DNA of 64,000 nt from Allobosea thiooxidans (GTDB taxonomy: Bacteria > Pseudomonadota > Alphaproteobacteria > Rhizobiales > Beijerinckiaceae): assembly GCF_900168195.1 (NCBI RefSeq), contig NZ_FUYX01000005.1, forward strand, positions 124,001 to 188,000. Reading direction: 5' to 3'. The notes below the pieces were generated by a model, which was not told the origin of the DNA, ran no database searches, and saw only the letters and a list, made by a program, of their open reading frames with translations. Position numbers and translations under genes: made by a program. Each line of letters begins with the position of its first letter. The first letter of the stretch is position 1. Positions 29,716 through 39,597 of the stretch are shown in pieces.

Positions 29716-30915
29716 ATGTCTGCAGACACCGCTTCCGAGACCCGACGCGATCGATTGAAGCTCGTCGACGCCACGGCCGAAACCGCACAGCCGGCCGAGC
29801 CCGCTACCGCCCGCAAGGCCCATGGACCGCAAGGCCAGGAGGCGCCTGCCGCCGCCAAGGCCGGGGCCGGCCGGGCGCCGCTGAAGCGCGGCATCCTGAC
29901 GGTCGTGGCGGCCGCGGCCGTCGGCATCGGCCTCTGGTATGGCGTCGACTGGTGGCGCAATGGCCGCTTCATCGTCTCGACCGACGACGCCTATGTCGGC
30001 GCCGAGATGGCGACGATCTCGGCGAAGCTCGCCTCCCACATCACCTCCGTCTCCGTGGTCCAGAACCAGGAGATCAAGGCCGGGCAGCCGCTCGTCGCGC
30101 TTGATGATGGCGACTGGCAGATCGCGCTCGACAGCGCCCGCGCCAAGACGGCGACGGCCCGCGCGACGCTGGCGCGGATCGACAGCCAGATCGATGCTGC
30201 GGGCGCCGCGCTCGCCCAGTCCAAGGCCCAGCAGATCTCCGCCGAGGCGGCCGTCACCCGCACCGCCGCCGATTTCGACCGCGCCAGCAGCCTTGCGGCA
30301 AAGTCCTATGGCTCGCAGGCGGCGCTCGACGCGGCCACCGCCGCGCGCGACCAGGCGGTAGCCTCGCTGGCGAGCGCGAAGGCCGGCGTCGTGCAGGCGC
30401 AGGCCAATATCGAGGTGCTGAAGGCGCAGCGCGTCGAGGCGGCCCGCCAGATCGACGAGCTCAAGGTCGCCGAGCAGAAGGCCGAACGCGATCTTTCCTT
30501 CACGAGGATCGCGGCGCCGATCGACGGCCTCGTCGCCAACACCAATGTCCAGCTCGGCGATCTCGTCGGTACCGGCAAGCGGCTGATGTCGATCGTCCCG
30601 CTCGACCAGGTCTATGTCGACGCCAACTTCAAGGAGACCCAGATCGGGCCGTTGAAGATCGGCGACAAGGCGACGGTCACCGTCGACGCGCTGCCCGGCC
30701 AGGTCTTCCACGGCACAGTGAGCGGCATCGCCGGCGGCACCGGCTCGGTCTTCACCCTGCTGCCGCCCGACAACGCGACCGGCAATTTCACCAAGATCGT
30801 GCAGCGCGTACCGGTGCGCATTGCGCTCGACCGGGAATCGGCCGGCAGGCACGTGCTCAGGCCGGGCATGTCGGTGGTGGTCTCGATCGATCCCCGCCCC
30901 GGCAGCCAGAGCTGA
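29716..30915 (+). CDS. EmrA/HlyD-type membrane fusion protein
   Basis: The 399-residue periplasmic adaptor has a cytoplasmic tail of about 55 residues, one transmembrane helix (GILTVVAAAAVGIGLWYGV), the biotinyl-lipoyl segment STDDAYVGAEMATISAKLASHI, a long coiled-coil hairpin (about 140-260), and the beta-barrel region IAAPIDGLVAN. It links the MFS pump encoded next to an outer-membrane channel. The gene is divergent from its likely repressor. Confidence 0.92.
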   Translation: MSADTASETRRDRLKLVDATAETAQPAEPATARKAHGPQGQEAPAAAKAGAGRAPLKRGILTVVAAAAVGIGLWYGVDWWRNGRFIVSTDDAYVGAEMATISAKLASHITSVSVVQNQEIKAGQPLVALDDGDWQIALDSARAKTATARATLARIDSQIDAAGAALAQSKAQQISAEAAVTRTAADFDRASSLAAKSYGSQAALDAATAARDQAVASLASAKAGVVQAQANIEVLKAQRVEAARQIDELKVAEQKAERDLSFTRIAAPIDGLVANTNVQLGDLVGTGKRLMSIVPLDQVYVDANFKETQIGPLKIGDKATVTVDALPGQVFHGTVSGIAGGTGSVFTLLPPDNATGNFTKIVQRVPVRIALDRESAGRHVLRPGMSVVVSIDPRPGSQS

Positions 30916-30936
30916 TCCCATCCCGAGGAGGCCGTC

Positions 30937-32523
30937 ATGGCCACCGCGACCCTGAATGCGCCGGCGGGTGCTCCGCCGGCCCCCGACGCCATTCCGATGC
31001 GGCGGATCCTCGCCTTCATGGCGATGGTCTTCGGCATGTTCATGGCGATCTTGGACATCCAGATCGTCTCGGCCTCGCTGGCCGAGATCCAGGCCGGCCT
31101 CTCCGCCTCCTCGGACGAGATCGCCTGGGTCCAGACCGCCTATCTGATCGCCGAAGTGATCATGATCCCGCTATCCGGCTATCTCAGCCGGGCGCTGTCG
31201 ACGCGGGTCTTCTTCTCGATCGCGGCGGCGGGCTTCACGATCGCGAGCGTGCTCTGCGCCCAGGCCAACTCGATCAACGAGATGATCCTGTGGCGCGCCG
31301 TGCAGGGCTTCATCGGCGGCGGCATGATTCCCGGCGTCTTTGCCGCGGCCTTCACCATCTTCCCGCCGGCCAAGCGGCCGATCGTCTCGCCCTTGATCGG
31401 CCTCGTCGCGACGCTGGCGCCGACGATCGGCCCGACCGTCGGCGGCTATCTGAGCCATGCCTTCTCCTGGCACTGGCTCTTCCTCGTCAATGTCGTTCCC
31501 GGCATCGCGGTGACGATCGCGGCCTGGACGCTGATCGATTTCGACAAGCCCGACCACAGCCTGATCAAGCGCTTCGATTGGCTGGGGCTTGCCGCGATGG
31601 CCGCCTTCCTCGGCAGCCTCGAATATGTGCTGGAGGAGGGAACGCGGCTCGATTGGTTCCAGAGCCACGAGATCGTGTTCTTCTCGGTCGTCATGGTCGC
31701 GGGCGCAGTGCTGTTCTTCTGGCGGGCGTTGACGCGCGAGGACCCGCTGGTCGATCTCTATGCGTTCCGAAACCGCAACTTCGCCTTCGGCTCGCTGTTC
31801 TCCTTCACCATGGGCATCGGCCTCTACGGGCTGACCTATCTCTACCCGGTCTATCTCGGGCGTATCCGCGGTTATGACGCGCTGATGATCGGCGAGACCA
31901 TGTTCGTCACCGGCCTCGCCATGTTCCTGACCGCGCCGATCGCCGGCCGGCTCTCGGCCAAGCTCGACCCGCGGGTGATGATGATCATCGGCTTCTCCGG
32001 CTTCGCGCTCGGCACCTGGCTCGCCTCGCATGTCACCTCGGACTGGGATTTCAACGAGCTGCTCTGGCCGCAGATCCTGCGCGGCTGTTCGCTGATGCTG
32101 TGCATGGTGCCGATCAACAACATCGCGCTGGGGACGCTGCCGCCGCAGCAGCTCAAGAACGCCTCGGGGCTCTACAACCTGACGCGCAATCTCGGCGGGG
32201 CCGTCGGGCTCGCCGTCATCAACACCATGCTGAACACGCGCACCGACCTGCACATCACCCGGCTGCACGAGATGGTCGCGGCCGGCCGGCAGGTCGCCGA
32301 GGACGCTCTCGCCAGCACGGCGCAGCGTTTCGGCGACTATGGCGACGCGGCGCAGAACATGGCGCTCGCGCTGATCAACCAGCGCGTCCACAAGCAGGCG
32401 CTGGTCATGGCCTTCGGCGACGTCTTCCTCGGCCTGACCGTGATCTTCGGCGGGCTCGTGGTGCTGTCGCTGTTCCTGAGCAAGCCTCCAAAGGCGGCCG
32501 CCGGAGGCGGCGGCGGCCATTGA
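30937..32523 (+). CDS. EmrB-type DHA2 major facilitator drug exporter
   Basis: The 528-residue protein has about 14 hydrophobic helices. DHA2 features include the first-helix FMAILDIQIVSASLAEIQAGL, the WVQTAYLIAEVIMIPLSGYLSR stretch and GGAVGLAVINTMLNTR late in the protein. A Gly-rich tail ends GGGGGH. It starts 21 bp after the adaptor gene behind CGAGGAGG. Together they should form an EmrAB-like tripartite efflux system. Confidence 0.93.
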   Translation: MATATLNAPAGAPPAPDAIPMRRILAFMAMVFGMFMAILDIQIVSASLAEIQAGLSASSDEIAWVQTAYLIAEVIMIPLSGYLSRALSTRVFFSIAAAGFTIASVLCAQANSINEMILWRAVQGFIGGGMIPGVFAAAFTIFPPAKRPIVSPLIGLVATLAPTIGPTVGGYLSHAFSWHWLFLVNVVPGIAVTIAAWTLIDFDKPDHSLIKRFDWLGLAAMAAFLGSLEYVLEEGTRLDWFQSHEIVFFSVVMVAGAVLFFWRALTREDPLVDLYAFRNRNFAFGSLFSFTMGIGLYGLTYLYPVYLGRIRGYDALMIGETMFVTGLAMFLTAPIAGRLSAKLDPRVMMIIGFSGFALGTWLASHVTSDWDFNELLWPQILRGCSLMLCMVPINNIALGTLPPQQLKNASGLYNLTRNLGGAVGLAVINTMLNTRTDLHITRLHEMVAAGRQVAEDALASTAQRFGDYGDAAQNMALALINQRVHKQALVMAFGDVFLGLTVIFGGLVVLSLFLSKPPKAAAGGGGGH

Positions 32524-32671
32524 GGTCGTCTGCGGCGTCCATCGGGCGACGTGCCTCGGCCGCCGCGGACGGTTGACAGATCGGTGGATCGCGCCGGGCC
32601 GCAGCGGGATGTCGCAGCCGGAATGATTGACAATCGATGTCGAACTTGGCAAATATGGCAATAATATCAGT

Positions 32672-32692
32672 AGTTTAGATGTTTTCTAAACT
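32672..32692. promoter_or_regulatory. ICE-like (iron control element) box upstream of irr
   Basis: Perfect inverted repeat AGTTTAGA-TGTTT-TCTAAACT. Its core TTTAGA-N5-TCTAAA agrees with the ICE consensus bound by Irr proteins except for one inner base pair. It ends 38 bp before the irr start codon, consistent with autoregulation. Confidence 0.7.
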
Positions 32693-32730
32693 GCATGGCC
32701 GGGTAGCCGGCGTGGTAAAAGGCGTTGTCG

Positions 32731-33264
32731 ATGAGCGTTCTCGCGAACAAGGATCAGGATCACAAGCCGGTGGCGGGCGACCATATCCCTTGGCCGCAGA
32801 AAAGCCCGGGCTCATGCCCGATCAGCGCGGTGAAAGCCCGGCTGCGGACGGCGGGTCTCAGGCCAACGCGCCAGCGCATGGCGCTGGGCTGGCTGCTCTT
32901 CGCCAAGGGAGACCGGCATGTCAGCGCCGAGATGCTCTATGAGGAGGCGCTGCGGGCTCGCGAGCCGCTCTCGCTCGCGACCGTCTACAACACGCTGCGG
33001 CAGTTCTCGGAAGCCGGCCTGCTGCGCCAGGTCTCAGTCTCCGGCCCGAAGACCTTCTTCGACACCAACGTCTCCGAGCACCACCATTTCTACAACGAGG
33101 ACGACGAGACGGTCACCGACATCCCCGGCTCGACGATCCACGTCTCCGGCCTGCCGGAGGCTCCGGAGGGCATGGTGATCTCGTCCGTCGAGGTCATCGT
33201 GCGGCTGCGCCGCGCCGATGGCGAAGAGATCGAAACCAAGCGCGTGGTGGGCCATCACGCGTGA
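32731..33264 (+). CDS. irr: Iron response regulator Irr (Fur family)
   Basis: The 177-residue Fur-family protein carries the Irr-specific block AGLRPTRQRMALGWLLF, the DNA-recognition helix SLATVYNTLRQFSEAGLL and the histidine cluster HHH at 117-119 involved in heme/metal binding. A Cys-Pro at 29-30 resembles the heme regulatory motif of Bradyrhizobium Irr, which supports ATG 32731 rather than TTG two codons earlier. Irr controls iron use according to heme status in rhizobia. Its stop overlaps the bfd start (GTGA). Confidence 0.95.
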   Translation: MSVLANKDQDHKPVAGDHIPWPQKSPGSCPISAVKARLRTAGLRPTRQRMALGWLLFAKGDRHVSAEMLYEEALRAREPLSLATVYNTLRQFSEAGLLRQVSVSGPKTFFDTNVSEHHHFYNEDDETVTDIPGSTIHVSGLPEAPEGMVISSVEVIVRLRRADGEEIETKRVVGHHA

Positions 33265-33548
33265 TCGTCTGCTCCTGCAACGTTCTGTCCTGCCGCCAGA
33301 TCAAGGGCACGGTCGCCGCTGACGGCAGCGGCCCCCGGACGGCGGGCGAGGCCTATGACTGCCTCGGCTGCAGCCCGGATTGCGGTCGTTGCGCGCGCGA
33401 GGTGAGGGCGATTCTGGCGGAAGCGCGGGCGGCCTGCGCGACGCAGTGCGGCAGCTGCGCCAGCCGCGAGATCGAATGCGCGGTGCATGTCACTGTCGGC
33501 CGCATGCTGGAAGGCATCGAGCTCGTCGAGGACGCCGCCGCCGCCTGA
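33261..33548 (+). CDS. bfd: Bacterioferritin-associated ferredoxin-like protein (Bfd)
   Basis: The 95-residue protein has the [2Fe-2S] ligands C4, C6, C34 and C37 (MIVCSCN and CLGC), as in Bfd, which reduces bacterioferritin to release iron. It is longer than the 64-residue E. coli protein and carries seven more cysteines, including CATQCGSC near 59-66. The GTG start overlaps the irr stop by 4 bp, so translation is coupled. Bfr is encoded next. Confidence 0.88.
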   Translation: MIVCSCNVLSCRQIKGTVAADGSGPRTAGEAYDCLGCSPDCGRCAREVRAILAEARAACATQCGSCASREIECAVHVTVGRMLEGIELVEDAAAA

Positions 33549-33615
33549 GTGACTGCGGCGCCGGGTGTCACGGGCTGCGCCTTTTTCCCTCTTTCCTTCT
33601 GCGGTGACGCATCCT

Positions 33616-33636
33616 ACATTAGGATCATTCTAATGT
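33616..33636. promoter_or_regulatory. ICE-like box upstream of bfr
   Basis: Inverted repeat ACATTAG-N7-CTAATGT; the core TTAGGATCATTCTAA differs from TTAGAA-N3-TTCTAA at one position. It lies 18 bp before the bfr start, where bound Irr would block transcription or initiation. Confidence 0.7.
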
Positions 33637-33654
33637 GGATTGCGGAGAGCTGCC

Positions 33655-34149
33655 ATGAAGGGCGACAAGAAGGTCATCGAATATCTCAACAAGGGGCTGC
33701 GCTCCGAGCTCACCGCCATCAATCAGTACTGGCTGCACTACCGGATGCTCGACAATTGGGGGCTGAAGGAGATGGCCAAGACCTGGAAGAAGGAATCGAT
33801 CGAGGAGATGGTCCATGCCGACCGTTTCGTCGACCGCATCCTCTTCCTCGAAGGCTTCCCCAACCTGCAGACGCTCGACCAGCTTCGCATCGGCGAGAAC
33901 GTCAAGGAAGTGATCGAGTGCGACCTCAAGGCCGAGATCGAGGCGCGCGCGCTCTACCAGGAGGCGGCGAAATATTGCCGCGACGTCGGTGACTTCCCAT
34001 CCGAGGACCTGTTCAAGGCGCTGATGAAGGACGAGGAAGGCCATATCGACTTCCTCGAGACCCAGCTCGACCTGATCGCCCGCGTCGGCCTCGAACTCTA
34101 CACCCAGAAGCATATCGGCGGCCTCGAAGGCGACGATCACGACCATTGA
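33655..34149 (+). CDS. bfr: Bacterioferritin
   Basis: The 164-residue protein has all ferroxidase ligands at the standard positions: E18, E51, H54, E94, E127 and H130. The heme ligand M52 is also present. It stores iron as a 24-mer shell. GGAGAG precedes ATG 33655. The His/Asp-rich tail GDDHDH is minor. The ICE-like box just upstream points to Irr control. Confidence 0.97.
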   Translation: MKGDKKVIEYLNKGLRSELTAINQYWLHYRMLDNWGLKEMAKTWKKESIEEMVHADRFVDRILFLEGFPNLQTLDQLRIGENVKEVIECDLKAEIEARALYQEAAKYCRDVGDFPSEDLFKALMKDEEGHIDFLETQLDLIARVGLELYTQKHIGGLEGDDHDH

Positions 34150-34222
34150 TCGGCGGGAAGCCGGCTGTCGTTTCGGTGCTTCGCCTCAAGGACGAGCCAG
34201 GAACCTGAGGTTGCAGCTGCTC

Positions 34223-34316
34223 CGTCATGGCCGGGCTTGTCCCGGCCATCCAGACCTTCGCTGATCGGGAGCCGTCTTCAAGGCGTGGATGCCCGCCACA
34301 AGGGCCGAGTATGACG
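34223..34316. repeat. Dispersed palindromic repeat, family A (copy 3)
   Basis: It runs from CGTCATGGCCGGGCTTGTCCC to GCCGAGTATGACG, with the inner ends GGCCATCCA and GTGGATGCCC. It occupies the convergent gap between bfr and the cold-shock gene. Confidence 0.75.
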
Positions 34317-34350
34317 ACCTCCGGAGTTCAGCCGCGTTCAGCACGACAAA

Positions 34351-34378
34351 CAAAAAGGCCCGCCAATGGCGGGCCTTT
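34351..34378 (-). terminator. Rho-independent terminator of the cold-shock gene
   Basis: Read on the minus strand: an 11-bp stem AAAGGCCCGCC / GGCGGGCCTTT with a 3-base loop, then a run of T. It lies 28 bp past the stop codon of the gene at 34406. Confidence 0.88.
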
Positions 34379-34405
34379 GGTGTTTGGATAGAGCCTGAAG
34401 CCGCT

Positions 34406-35032
34406 TCAGATGAAGCTGACGTTCGCGGCTTCCGGGCCCTTGCGGCCGGCGCGGATCGAGAAGCGCACGCGCTGCCCGTCGATCGGCGGCTGCAGGCCGC
34501 TGCGGCTGAGCGAGGAGACGTGCAGGAACACGTCCGGGCCGCCCTTGTCCGGCGCGATGAAGCCGAAGCCGCGATCCGAGTTGAAGAACTTCACGGCGCC
34601 GTCGAAAGGCCCTTCGACCGGGCCGCTGTCGCGATCCTGGAAGCCGCCGCCGCGAGGACCGCGGTCGCCGCCGAAGCCACCGCGATCCCGGTCGCCATAG
34701 CCGCCGCCGAAATCATCGCGGGGCGGGCGCGGGGAGAAGCCGCGCGGAGCAGGCGCGGTTTCGGTTGCGGTGGAGGCGTCGATCTCATGGACCGCGACGA
34801 CCTGAAGGCCGCGGCGGCCTTCGCCGAGGTCGACGACGATGGTGGCGCCGGGCAGCAGATCCTGCTGATCGAGCGGGCCGATCGCCGAGACATGCAGGAA
34901 CACATCGCCCGAACCGTCGGCGGGCGAAGCGAAACCGAACCCCTTCTCGGGGTCGAACCACTTGATCTTGGCTTCGATATTTTCGTGCGTGACGAAAGGT
35001 TGGGCAGCAGGAGGCTTGCGACGATCGAACAT
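34406..35032 (-). CDS. Double cold-shock-domain protein
   Basis: The 208-residue protein has two CSDs joined by a Gly/Arg/Asp-rich linker (about 98-140, with FGGGYGDRDRGGFGGDRG). The first CSD has KWFDPEKGFGFAS and DVFLHVS; the second has KFFNSDRGFGFIA and DVFLHVS, so both RNP-type motifs are duplicated. It likely binds RNA or single-stranded DNA. Single-domain Csp proteins are about 70 residues; two-domain forms are known in alphaproteobacteria. A structured leader and a TATAAT box lie upstream. Confidence 0.93.
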   Translation of the reverse strand: MFDRRKPPAAQPFVTHENIEAKIKWFDPEKGFGFASPADGSGDVFLHVSAIGPLDQQDLLPGATIVVDLGEGRRGLQVVAVHEIDASTATETAPAPRGFSPRPPRDDFGGGYGDRDRGGFGGDRGPRGGGFQDRDSGPVEGPFDGAVKFFNSDRGFGFIAPDKGGPDVFLHVSSLSRSGLQPPIDGQRVRFSIRAGRKGPEAANVSFI

Positions 35033-35357
35033 GGAGCTTCAAGTCTGAGTGACCGGGAGCTCGCAACTTAGCTCATGCCGGGCGCGCCGTCATCGGGGTC
35101 CGTGCGAAATTATCGCACGACGTTTTTCGTCATTATAGTGCTTTTTTCTGCGCCATCCCCAAGCTGATGAAGCCGCTCGTCATGTCAATTTTGCATGCAA
35201 CCTGGCGTTGATTGGCTGTTTTGGCGCCGGGCACGGCGAAAATGCCGCAGGTTCGCGCCTTGCAAATGCCAAGTTCGGGCACAATCTGCGCAGCAAGTTA
35301 GGGAAGACACGCCTCCTGGTCGGTAGCGCGACAGATGCGCTGTACAGGAGATGAGAT
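35033..35357. other. Divergent intergenic region between the cold-shock and GNAT genes (325 bp)
   Basis: On the minus strand a perfect TATAAT (35132-35137) lies about 100 bp upstream of the cold-shock start codon. A CGTGCGA-N5-TCGCACG hairpin (35101-35119) would fall near the 5' end of that mRNA. The GNAT side has only weak promoter matches (TTGCAA near 35268). No additional gene is seen. Confidence 0.55.
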
Positions 35358-35972
35358 TTGGCTCGTTCGAAACCTGCCGGGGCAAGGACCGGCATTGGCG
35401 TGGTCAGGCGGCTGTGGCCGACGGAGCGCGACCTCTTCAGGGAGCATCTGCTCCGACTCGATCCGGTGACCCGGCACCAGCGCTTCGGGACCGTGGTCAA
35501 CGACGCGTTCCTCGAGAACTATGCCGCGACGACTTTCGGCGTCGGCGGCCTCGTCTACGCCTATGTCGAGGACGGGGTCGTCCGCGGGGCGGCAGAGCTG
35601 CGCGGCCTCGACGACATCCTCGTGGAGACCGGAGAAGCGGCGTTCAGCGTCGAGCAGGGCTGGCGACGCCGCGGCATTGGCGGGGATCTGTTCGGGCGCC
35701 TGGTCACGGCGGCGCGCAATCGCGGCATCCGGACCCTCTACATGACCTGCCTGCCCGAGAATGCCGCGATGCGCCGTCTGGCGGCAAAGTTCGAGGCCGT
35801 GCTTGTCGGCGGGCATGCGGATGTCGAGGGCGTGATCGCGACCGGCGGGCCGACCCCCTTCACCATTCTCGACGAGGCGCTCGACAATGCGCGCGGCTTC
35901 GCCACGCTGGCTCTCTCGATCCAGCGCAGCCTCTGGCCGACGAGCCTCCTCGCGCGGGCTTTCGGGGCCTGA
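35358..35972 (+). CDS. GNAT-family N-acetyltransferase
   Basis: The 204-residue protein has the GNAT acetyl-CoA loop VEQGWRRRGIGGDLFGRLV and a later YMTCLPENAAMRRLAAKFEA block. The start is TTG at 35358 because AGGAG lies 7 bases upstream and no ATG or GTG in this frame fits; ATG 35351 is out of frame. It is similar to acetyltransferases found near cold-shock or regulatory genes, but the substrate is unknown. Confidence 0.85.
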   Translation: MARSKPAGARTGIGVVRRLWPTERDLFREHLLRLDPVTRHQRFGTVVNDAFLENYAATTFGVGGLVYAYVEDGVVRGAAELRGLDDILVETGEAAFSVEQGWRRRGIGGDLFGRLVTAARNRGIRTLYMTCLPENAAMRRLAAKFEAVLVGGHADVEGVIATGGPTPFTILDEALDNARGFATLALSIQRSLWPTSLLARAFGA

Positions 35973-36028
35973 GCCGTCAGACCTCGCTGTTCTCAGCCCG
36001 GATCGATTCGACCCGGGCCGATTCGGCC

Positions 36029-36712
36029 TCAGCGATTGAGCGAGAGGCCCGCGCCCGATTTCGTGACGGCGCCATCGAGCGAGCCCGATCCGCCGGAGCG
36101 CAGCCGCGCAGCGACCGTGCCGCCCTGCTGGTAGAGATAGACCTCGCCGTCGCGATAATCCCAGGCGGTGATCTTCTGCAGATCGCGGTTGGCGCAGCCG
36201 GAGGAGCTGGCGCGATAGAGGTCGAGCGTCGGCGAGCTGGAGAGCTGGATCCGGCAAGTGCCGCCCGTCGCCTCGCGGGCGGTCCAGCCGCCGACCATGC
36301 TGTCGCGGCTCGCGGCCGGGCGGGGCGCGCTCGGGCTCGCTCCCAGGCCGGCGACCTGGTTGTTGCTGCCGCGCAGGCCGGGTGCCTGCTCGGGCTGGCC
36401 GCCCGGGGAAACGCCCTGGCCCTGCGGGACCCCGGCCGAGGGATCGAAGAACGGATCCTGCGATCCCGGCATGCCGCCCGCGGCGGGGGGGGCGGAAGCG
36501 GCCGGATAGCCGCCGGGGGGAGGCAGCGGCTCGGAGGTCACCGGCGCCGAGGCCACTGGCGGGGCCGAAGGCAGGACGGGCTGATTGTAGGAGGGCGGAT
36601 TCATCGTCGGGCCGCTGAAACGCTGCGAGCCGGCGCAGGCCGTCAGGGCCAGGAGGGGCAGCAGGGCGGCAACCCGGCTCAGGGCGGGCGTGGCGGTCTT
36701 CATCATCGTCAT
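36029..36712 (-). CDS. Lipoprotein with AprI/Inh-type protease inhibitor domain (Omp19-like)
   Basis: The 227-residue protein has a lipoprotein signal peptide ending LLALTAC, then a long Pro/Gly/Gln-rich linker (about 35-140), and a C-terminal Inh-like domain (MVGGWTAREATGGTCRIQLSSSPTLDLYRASSSGC) with a cysteine pair. Brucella Omp19 has this layout and inhibits proteases. Starts 36712, 36706 and 36703 are all possible; the first gives a slightly longer n-region. Confidence 0.82.
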   Translation of the reverse strand: MTMMKTATPALSRVAALLPLLALTACAGSQRFSGPTMNPPSYNQPVLPSAPPVASAPVTSEPLPPPGGYPAASAPPAAGGMPGSQDPFFDPSAGVPQGQGVSPGGQPEQAPGLRGSNNQVAGLGASPSAPRPAASRDSMVGGWTAREATGGTCRIQLSSSPTLDLYRASSSGCANRDLQKITAWDYRDGEVYLYQQGGTVAARLRSGGSGSLDGAVTKSGAGLSLNR

Positions 36713-36889
36713 GCGGCGCAGGTTCCGATCTCGGTCAGCCGAGCTTTGCGTCATTATCACAGGAACGCAAATGAACGCGGCATGAGCGTGGTCTAGCGCA
36801 GGCCGGGCACATTGCGAAGCCACGCGGGCGCTCTGGCCCCTGCGCAGGCGCGCGGGCATAGTCCCAGGCGATTCCCGGAGATATCGCCC

Positions 36890-37273
36890 ATGAAGCCGCT
36901 CAACCCCGCCGCCATCGCGCCGCCTTTCGCCCGCTACAGCCACGGCATGGAGCTGCCGGCCGGCCGGCGGCTCGCCTTCTGTTCCGGGCAATTGGGGATC
37001 GCGGCCGACGGCACGGTGCCGGACGATGTCCGGGCCCAGGCGGATCTGTGCTTCGCGAACATCGCTGCGATCCTGGCCGAAGCCGGGATGACGCTGGCCG
37101 ACATCGTGCGGGTCAACGCCTATGTCACCGACCGCGCTTACATGAAGGGCTACATGGAATCGCGCGACGCCCATGTCGGCACGCCGCCGCCGGCCTCGAC
37201 CCTGATGATCGTCTCGGGCTTCACTCGGCCGGAGTTCAAGGTCGAGATCGAGGTGGTGGCGGCCGCGCCGTGA
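36890..37273 (+). CDS. RidA/YjgF family protein
   Basis: The 127-residue protein has the RidA fold pattern: RYSHGMELPAG, FCSGQLGIAADGTVPDD, ANIAAILAEAGMTLADIVRVNAYVTD and the late SGFTRPEFKVEIEVVAAAP. RidA proteins hydrolyse reactive enamine/imine intermediates from PLP enzymes. Whether the catalytic arginine is present is not clear from this divergent end; an R lies in GFTRPEFKVE. It stands alone. Confidence 0.88.
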   Translation: MKPLNPAAIAPPFARYSHGMELPAGRRLAFCSGQLGIAADGTVPDDVRAQADLCFANIAAILAEAGMTLADIVRVNAYVTDRAYMKGYMESRDAHVGTPPPASTLMIVSGFTRPEFKVEIEVVAAAP

Positions 37274-37304
37274 GGGCAAGGGCAGAGCACGGTTTCAGTC
37301 TGCC

Positions 37305-37397
37305 CGTCATGGTCGGGCTTGTCCCGACCATCCACGCCTTCCTTCGTCGAGCGCGGTGTTCAAGACGTGGATGCTCGCCACAAGGGCGAGCATGACG
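37305..37397. repeat. Dispersed palindromic repeat, family A (copy 4)
   Basis: It runs CGTCATGGTCGGGCTTGTCCC to GCGAGCATGACG and is the inverse-oriented near match of the copy at 7662-7754. It lies in the convergent gap between the RidA gene and acs. Confidence 0.78.
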
Positions 37398-37417
37398 TCG
37401 AGCGATGAAAAGGGGGC

Positions 37418-39370
<1,953 letters not shown>

Positions 39371-39597
39371 TCGGGCGTCTCCCCAGACTTGGATCGTCTG
39401 TGTTGCGTTGGTCCGTCCCGACGCGGGCCGGACAGCGCTTCCTTTGAATTCGCCGCATCATAGGATGCATGCGCGGCGCGGCAAGCCATTGTGCGTCGCA
39501 CTTTCGTGGCAGGGGCAGGCGCGCGGAGCATGGCTTGCCGCCCGCTTGTCCCCGGGGCGCCCCATCCCATGGTAGGATGGCGGCCGGGCGAGGGGCC

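Noticed and set aside
35351..36796. 481-codon plus-strand frame starting at ATG 35351
   Set aside because: It is frame-shifted relative to the GNAT gene, which has a proper domain in the frame starting at TTG 35358 with better ribosome-binding-site spacing.
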